From positions 1 to 54,310 of the forward strand of contig QKDC01000139.1 of assembly GCA_003246755.1 (NCBI GenBank): a DNA stretch of 54,310 nucleotides, written 5' to 3'. Source of the stretch: Gemmatimonadota bacterium. Its GTDB lineage: Bacteria; Gemmatimonadota; Gemmatimonadetes; Gemmatimonadales; GWC2-71-9. Position numbers and translations under genes: made by a program. The notes beneath the pieces were generated by a model that was not told where the DNA came from, did no database searches, and worked only from the letters and a program-made list of their open reading frames with translations. Shown here piece after piece: positions 50,936 through 54,310 of this stretch (positions are counted from its first letter, which is position 1; every line of letters starts with the position of its first letter).

Positions 50936-51763
50936 CTGAGCGCACGACTCGGGGTATCCTCCTGGTCACTCCCGGCAACGGATTCGGGGTGGGTAGATCT
51001 GTTGCGACATACGGGGGTCGGAGGGCTGGAACTGGCACTCGATCCGGTCCGTGAGGGGCGGAGTGACTTGTCCACCCTGCGTGATGGGCTTGCCGGCTTG
51101 CCGATCACCATCCTCTCCGCAATGATGGTCGTCGGGGCGAAGGACGTGCTCGATGACCTCGGTCCCGGCACACTCGTCCCCGACGCGCTCTGGACCGAGA
51201 CACTCAAGGCCGCCGAGATCAACGCAGGTCTCGCGTTCGATCTGGGGCTTCCGTTGGTGACCCTCAGGGTCTTGCCACGACCTGTACGCGGTGGCATGTC
51301 CGCCAGGGACGCACTGATTGATAGGATCCGACGCTTGGCAGCGCCATTTCTGGGACGGGGAATGGCGGTCGCGCTCGAGGTCGGTGGAGAAAGCACCGAC
51401 GCCATGATCGGCCTGCTCATCGATCTTGGTAGGCCCGGAATTGGAGTCAGCTTTGACCCCGCGGATATGATCATCCACGGGGCGGGTGACCCGGTGGAAG
51501 CGCTGGATCTGTTGTCCTCCTACGTTCATCAGATTCGGATCCGCGACGCCACCGCTCCAGTGGACTCCGGTGCGAGAGGGGCTGAGGTGGCGGTGGGTGA
51601 TGGTGTCGTGGATTGGGGAGCGTTCTTCGATGTGATCCGTAGCGGTCGACTCTCCGTGCCGATGGTGATCACGCGTGAGATAGGAGACACTCGTGTGCCG
51701 GACATCAAGGCAGCCGCGGCGCTTGTCCGGGCCTTTGGGATCGAAGGGATCACGGCTCACTAA
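50936..51763 (+). CDS. Cytoplasmic sugar isomerase/epimerase-like TIM-barrel protein
   Basis: 275 residues if started at the CTG at 50936, which has GGAGG six bases upstream and puts LGVSSWSLP at the N-terminus; no in-frame ATG is suitable, and GTG 50825 or TTG 50924 are other options. The barrel strands are seen as [44 protein letters not shown] and HQIRIRDAT, as in the xylose-isomerase-like TIM-barrel superfamily. Metal-ligand Glu and Asp residues are present (EVGGES, FDPADM), and the late MVITREIGD gives another Glu. There is no signal peptide. It is the first gene of the plus-strand set, 35 bp before a Gfo/Idh gene. Confidence 0.78.
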   Translation: MSARLGVSSWSLPATDSGWVDLLRHTGVGGLELALDPVREGRSDLSTLRDGLAGLPITILSAMMVVGAKDVLDDLGPGTLVPDALWTETLKAAEINAGLAFDLGLPLVTLRVLPRPVRGGMSARDALIDRIRRLAAPFLGRGMAVALEVGGESTDAMIGLLIDLGRPGIGVSFDPADMIIHGAGDPVEALDLLSSYVHQIRIRDATAPVDSGARGAEVAVGDGVVDWGAFFDVIRSGRLSVPMVITREIGDTRVPDIKAAAALVRAFGIEGITAH

Positions 51764-51798
51764 CGACGCACGACCGTTCACCTTATGGTTCCCGACAC

Positions 51799-53082
51799 AT
51801 GTCCACTTTCAAGCGATCAAACATGACAAGTTCTCGTCTCGGCGTTGGCTTCATCGGCAGTGGCTTCAACGCCCGTTTTCACATGCTGTCCTGGACTGGC
51901 GTCCGTGACGCCGACGTGCGCGGAGTCTGGAGTCCCAACCGTCAACGGGCCGAACGTGCTGCCGCGTACGCGCGCAGTCTCGACGTGGGACCGGCCAGGG
52001 CCTATCGGTCGATCGGAGAGATGGTCGCCGATCCGGCAATCGATGCGATCTGGCTGTGCGGTCCCAATCAGGCACGGATCGAAAATGTGGAGGAACTCAT
52101 CGATCCCCTCCTCAGAGGGAAGGCGGAACTCAAAGGTCTGGCTTGTGAGAAACCCTTGGCACGGAACGTGGCTGAGGCCAAGGAGGTGTTGCGGTTGGTG
52201 AAGTCTGCCCGACTTCGGCACGGTTACTTGGAGAACCAGTGCTTCTCGCCGCAGGTAGAACGCGGCCGCGAGCTGCTCTGGGCCCGCGGAGCCGCACTCA
52301 CCGGACGTCCCTACCTGGCCCGCGCTGCGGAAGAGCATGCCGGGCCTCACATGCCCTGGTTCTGGCAGGGCAATCTTCAGGGTGGCGGAGTCCTGAACGA
52401 CATGATGTGCCACTCGGCGCTTGTGGTTCGCCATCTCCTCACCAAACCCGGTGAGGCGCTGGCGACCGTCAGACCAAAACGGGTCACCGGTCACATCGCC
52501 AGCCTCAAGTGGACCCGACCCGAGTACGTGCGGCGTCTCAAGACGACCATGGGGAGACAAGTGGATTACTCCAAGGCGCCGTCGGAAGATTTCGCCAGCG
52601 TGATGATCGAATTCGAGACTGCCGACGGCTACACCGTCATGGGGGAGGCCACGACCTCCTGGAGTTTCGTCGGTGCCGGACTTCGTCTATCGGCCGAACT
52701 CCTGGGGCCCGAGTACTCCATGTCCTGGAACACCCTCGACACCGGGCTCAAACTCTTCTTCAGCCGGGAAGTGCAAGGGGAGGCCGGCGAAGACCTGGTG
52801 GAGAAGCAGAATGCGGAAGTGGGCGTCATGCCGGTCGTGGCCGACGAGGCCGTCGCCTATGGGTACGAGGCGGAAAACAGACACTTCGTTCGGGCGTTTC
52901 TCGGCAAGGAGGCGCCTCGGCTCACCTTCCACGACGGACTCGAGGTGGTGAAGGTCTTGATGACGGCCTATCAGAGCGCAGAGCAGGGAAAGACCCTCAG
53001 ATTCCCTCCTCCCGGCCTCGACCGTTTCGTACCTGATGTCGCGCGAGGTGGGAAGAAGCTGACGAGGGCTCGGCGGGACTAG
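51799..53082 (+). CDS. Cytoplasmic Gfo/Idh/MocA oxidoreductase
   Basis: 427 residues, without a signal peptide; the start may be the ATG at 51799 or 51823. Rossmann turn VGFIGSGFNARFH (16-28), cofactor region IWLCGPNQARIE and the intact CEKPLARN motif show a dinucleotide-dependent dehydrogenase. The substrate domain includes GGGVLNDMMCHSALVVRHLL, with the catalytic His. It should act on a cytoplasmic sugar or cyclitol, possibly re-reducing an oxidised product taken up by the cell. It lies 35 bp after the TIM-barrel gene. Its stop shares CTAG with the convergent phosphatase. Confidence 0.9.
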   Translation: MSTFKRSNMTSSRLGVGFIGSGFNARFHMLSWTGVRDADVRGVWSPNRQRAERAAAYARSLDVGPARAYRSIGEMVADPAIDAIWLCGPNQARIENVEELIDPLLRGKAELKGLACEKPLARNVAEAKEVLRLVKSARLRHGYLENQCFSPQVERGRELLWARGAALTGRPYLARAAEEHAGPHMPWFWQGNLQGGGVLNDMMCHSALVVRHLLTKPGEALATVRPKRVTGHIASLKWTRPEYVRRLKTTMGRQVDYSKAPSEDFASVMIEFETADGYTVMGEATTSWSFVGAGLRLSAELLGPEYSMSWNTLDTGLKLFFSREVQGEAGEDLVEKQNAEVGVMPVVADEAVAYGYEAENRHFVRAFLGKEAPRLTFHDGLEVVKVLMTAYQSAEQGKTLRFPPPGLDRFVPDVARGGKKLTRARRD

Positions 53083-53963
53083 TGCTTGAGGACGGCCCGT
53101 CCGACCACGACGGTCACGTTGTCCGACCCACCACCATCGAGCGCATCCTGGACGAGCGCGCGACTCACCTGCTCCGACGTTTCCATGGCCATGAGCCGTG
53201 CCTTGATCTGGTCATCGGAGACGTGTTTGGTCAGGCCGTCACTGCAGAGCAGCAACACATCACCCTCGATCATCGTATGCTCACCAACCTCGGGCTGGGT
53301 CGTACCACCGATGGCGCTCGCCAAGACATTGGCGAAGGGACTCCGCTTGATCCGGTCGGCTGGGAGGGCTCCGGTGTCCACCAGATACTGGGCCATGGTT
53401 TGATCGCGAGTCAGTTGGATCAACTCGCCTTGCCGGAGCATATAACAGCGGCTGTCGCCGACGTGCAGGATGTAGAGCTTGGGCCAGGTCACGATGCTGA
53501 GGGTGAGGGTCGTGGCCATCCCAGTGAACTCCGGGTGCTGTCTGCCGCGCTCGAGGACGCTCTTGTGACACGCATCGGCCGCTTCCTGCAGAGCCGTCGT
53601 AAAGGCGACCGCCTGCTGGGGGTCGGCGGCGAAATAGCACTGCATGCTCTGGGTCACGTACGAGGCAACCGCTTCGAGTGCCGATCGGCTGGCCTCTCCG
53701 CCCGCGCGTGAACCTCCGACCCCATCCGCCACCATCATCACCGATGCCAATCGCTGACTCGGGATTTCCAGAATCTCGGGGTTGGGTAGACTGGTTGAAT
53801 GAACCCGCATCGTCTTGTGGAGCATGGTGACGAGATAGTGATCCTGATTCGACTTCCGAACCAGGCCCTGGTGGGTGACGCCGAAGAGATCGACCTCATC
53901 GTCATGGGGTTTCCTCCCGGAGACGAGGATCGCAGGATCGGATGGCATGGGCGAAGGGGACAT
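53079..53963 (-). CDS. PP2C-family serine/threonine phosphatase
   Basis: 294 residues from the ATG at 53963, with GGAGG six bases upstream; the codon before it is TTG and was not used. The PP2C metal-binding motifs occur in order: GLVRKSNQDHYL (D41), VADGVGGSRAGG (Asp with the DGxGG loop), GMATTLTL, LHVGDSRCY, LLCSDGLT and GGSDNVTVVV. The domain spans the whole protein with no extra regulatory domain or membrane segment. It should dephosphorylate targets of Hanks-type kinases such as the three in this window, as PstP/Stp1 homologues do, though kinase and phosphatase are not adjacent. Confidence 0.94.
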   Translation of the reverse strand: MSPSPMPSDPAILVSGRKPHDDEVDLFGVTHQGLVRKSNQDHYLVTMLHKTMRVHSTSLPNPEILEIPSQRLASVMMVADGVGGSRAGGEASRSALEAVASYVTQSMQCYFAADPQQAVAFTTALQEAADACHKSVLERGRQHPEFTGMATTLTLSIVTWPKLYILHVGDSRCYMLRQGELIQLTRDQTMAQYLVDTGALPADRIKRSPFANVLASAIGGTTQPEVGEHTMIEGDVLLLCSDGLTKHVSDDQIKARLMAMETSEQVSRALVQDALDGGGSDNVTVVVGRAVLKH

Positions 53964-53981
53964 CAAACACCTCCTTCAGCA

Positions 53982-54009
53982 ATGATACCCTCCATGCCCC
54001 AAGGGGCAA
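53982..54009 (-). promoter_or_regulatory. Possible sigma70-like promoter of the PP2C gene
   Basis: On the minus strand: TTGCCC (54009-54004), 16 bases, TATCAT (53987-53982). The start would fall near 53975, giving a short leader that ends with the GGAGG and ATG. Confidence 0.4.
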
Positions 54010-54030
54010 GCCACCGCAACGCACCCCTTG
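53995..54030. repeat. Two overlapping inverted repeats at the PP2C promoter
   Basis: TGCCCC-AA-GGGGCA (53995-54008) shares its central bases with a longer pair CAAGGGG (54000-54006) and CCCCTTG (54024-54030), a perfect seven-base match with a 17-base gap. They cover the -35 and spacer of the putative PP2C promoter, so an operator or mutually exclusive structure is possible. Confidence 0.4.
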
Positions 54031-54125
54031 CGCTCAGGAGGTGAATCACGGATTCTGAAAAGGCTCACCCGCTCCCGTACCGCTCGCACGACCCCACGAC
54101 ATTTGCCGCTCAATCCGAGGCTTGC

Positions 54126-54310
54126 ATGACCAAGACCCCGCTCGGTCGCCTTTCGGTGATGATGTTCCTGCAGTATGCCGTTTGGGGGGCGTGGCTTCCC
54201 CTCGCCGCCAGATATCTGTCCGCCGGCCCCGCAGATGGCGGTTTGGGCTTCACCGGCGGCCAGATCGGAATGATCCTGGGCCTCGCGGGGTCGATTGGCG
54301 CCATCGCCTC
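54126..54310 (+). CDS. Nucleoside:H+ symporter-like MFS permease, N-terminal part (3' truncated by window)
   Basis: The visible 61 codons begin at ATG 54126 with CGAGG upstream. The peptide starts LGRLSVMMFLQYAVWGAWLP, then a polar loop and GLGFTGGQIGMILGLAGSIGAIA; the MMFLQYAVWGAW box is typical of the NupG/NHS family of the major facilitator superfamily. Members of this family often sit beside Gfo/Idh/MocA and TIM-barrel genes in Gemmatimonadota, Planctomycetota and Bacteroidota and probably move sugars or nucleosides. The rest of the gene lies outside the window. Confidence 0.8.
   Translation, partial: MTKTPLGRLSVMMFLQYAVWGAWLPLAARYLSAGPADGGLGFTGGQIGMILGLAGSIGAIA

Noticed and set aside
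1-54310. Mobile element, CRISPR, tRNA or rRNA
   Set aside because: No transposase, integrase, regularly spaced repeat, cloverleaf arms or conserved rRNA stretch was found by eye. A tRNA scan was not run.

Overview
The window is GC-rich, has no rRNA, tRNA, insertion sequence, phage or CRISPR signal, and reads as an ordinary stretch of chromosome from a diderm bacterium. The best guess is Gemmatimonadota. Two long Ser/Thr kinases with extracytoplasmic sensor tails, an Oar-like outer-membrane protein, a sortilin-type beta-propeller protein, many Tat-exported sugar enzymes and small plug-like secreted proteins are typical of that phylum. This is inference from gene content; no marker gene is present.

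Layout. 1-9.7 kb: the tail of a CehA/McbA metallohydrolase, a translationally coupled kinase/NTF2/DHFR-fold operon, a divergent YchF-type ATPase, a methyltransferase-like membrane protein, an Fe-S membrane protein, a zinc ribbon, a pirin and a lectin-like secreted protein. 9.7-16.7 kb: two large TPR kinases with an internally duplicated small protein between them, a TlpA thioredoxin and an agmatinase/arginase-family enzyme. 16.8-22.9 kb: a CusCBA-type heavy-metal efflux operon led by a Cys/His-rich secreted protein. 22.9-29.7 kb: an NTF2-like protein, an ArsR regulator with its own promoter and inverted repeat, and on the other strand a second RND operon (TolC, adaptor, HAE-type permease, DUF2892) with a strong sigma70-like promoter. 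29.7-37.7 kb: an acyltransferase, galactokinase facing a nucleotidyltransferase/sodium symporter/small membrane protein operon, and an AlkD-type repair protein. 37.7-45.5 kb: one strand carries a small membrane protein, a sortilin-type protein, a Tat-exported protein and a 1251-residue outer-membrane protein with an unusual Spy/CpxP-like C-terminal domain. 45.6-54.3 kb: a carbohydrate cluster.

The carbohydrate cluster is the most coherent candidate system. It holds a DUF1080 lipoprotein, two Tat-exported Gfo/Idh/MocA oxidoreductases, a Tat-exported TIM-barrel protein, a signal-less ApbE, then a divergent cytoplasmic set (TIM barrel, Gfo/Idh/MocA) and the start of a nucleoside-type MFS permease. 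This parts list fits oxidation, cleavage and re-reduction of glycosides (the 3-keto-glycoside route), split between periplasm and cytoplasm. One oxidoreductase has lost the lysine of the family EKP motif.

Signalling genes (three kinases and one PP2C phosphatase) are spread through the window. Many neighbours overlap by 1-38 bp, so translational coupling is common, and three convergent pairs end on one shared CTAG. Where the first in-frame start overlapped a neighbour or lacked a ribosome binding site, a downstream start was chosen and this is stated in the entry.
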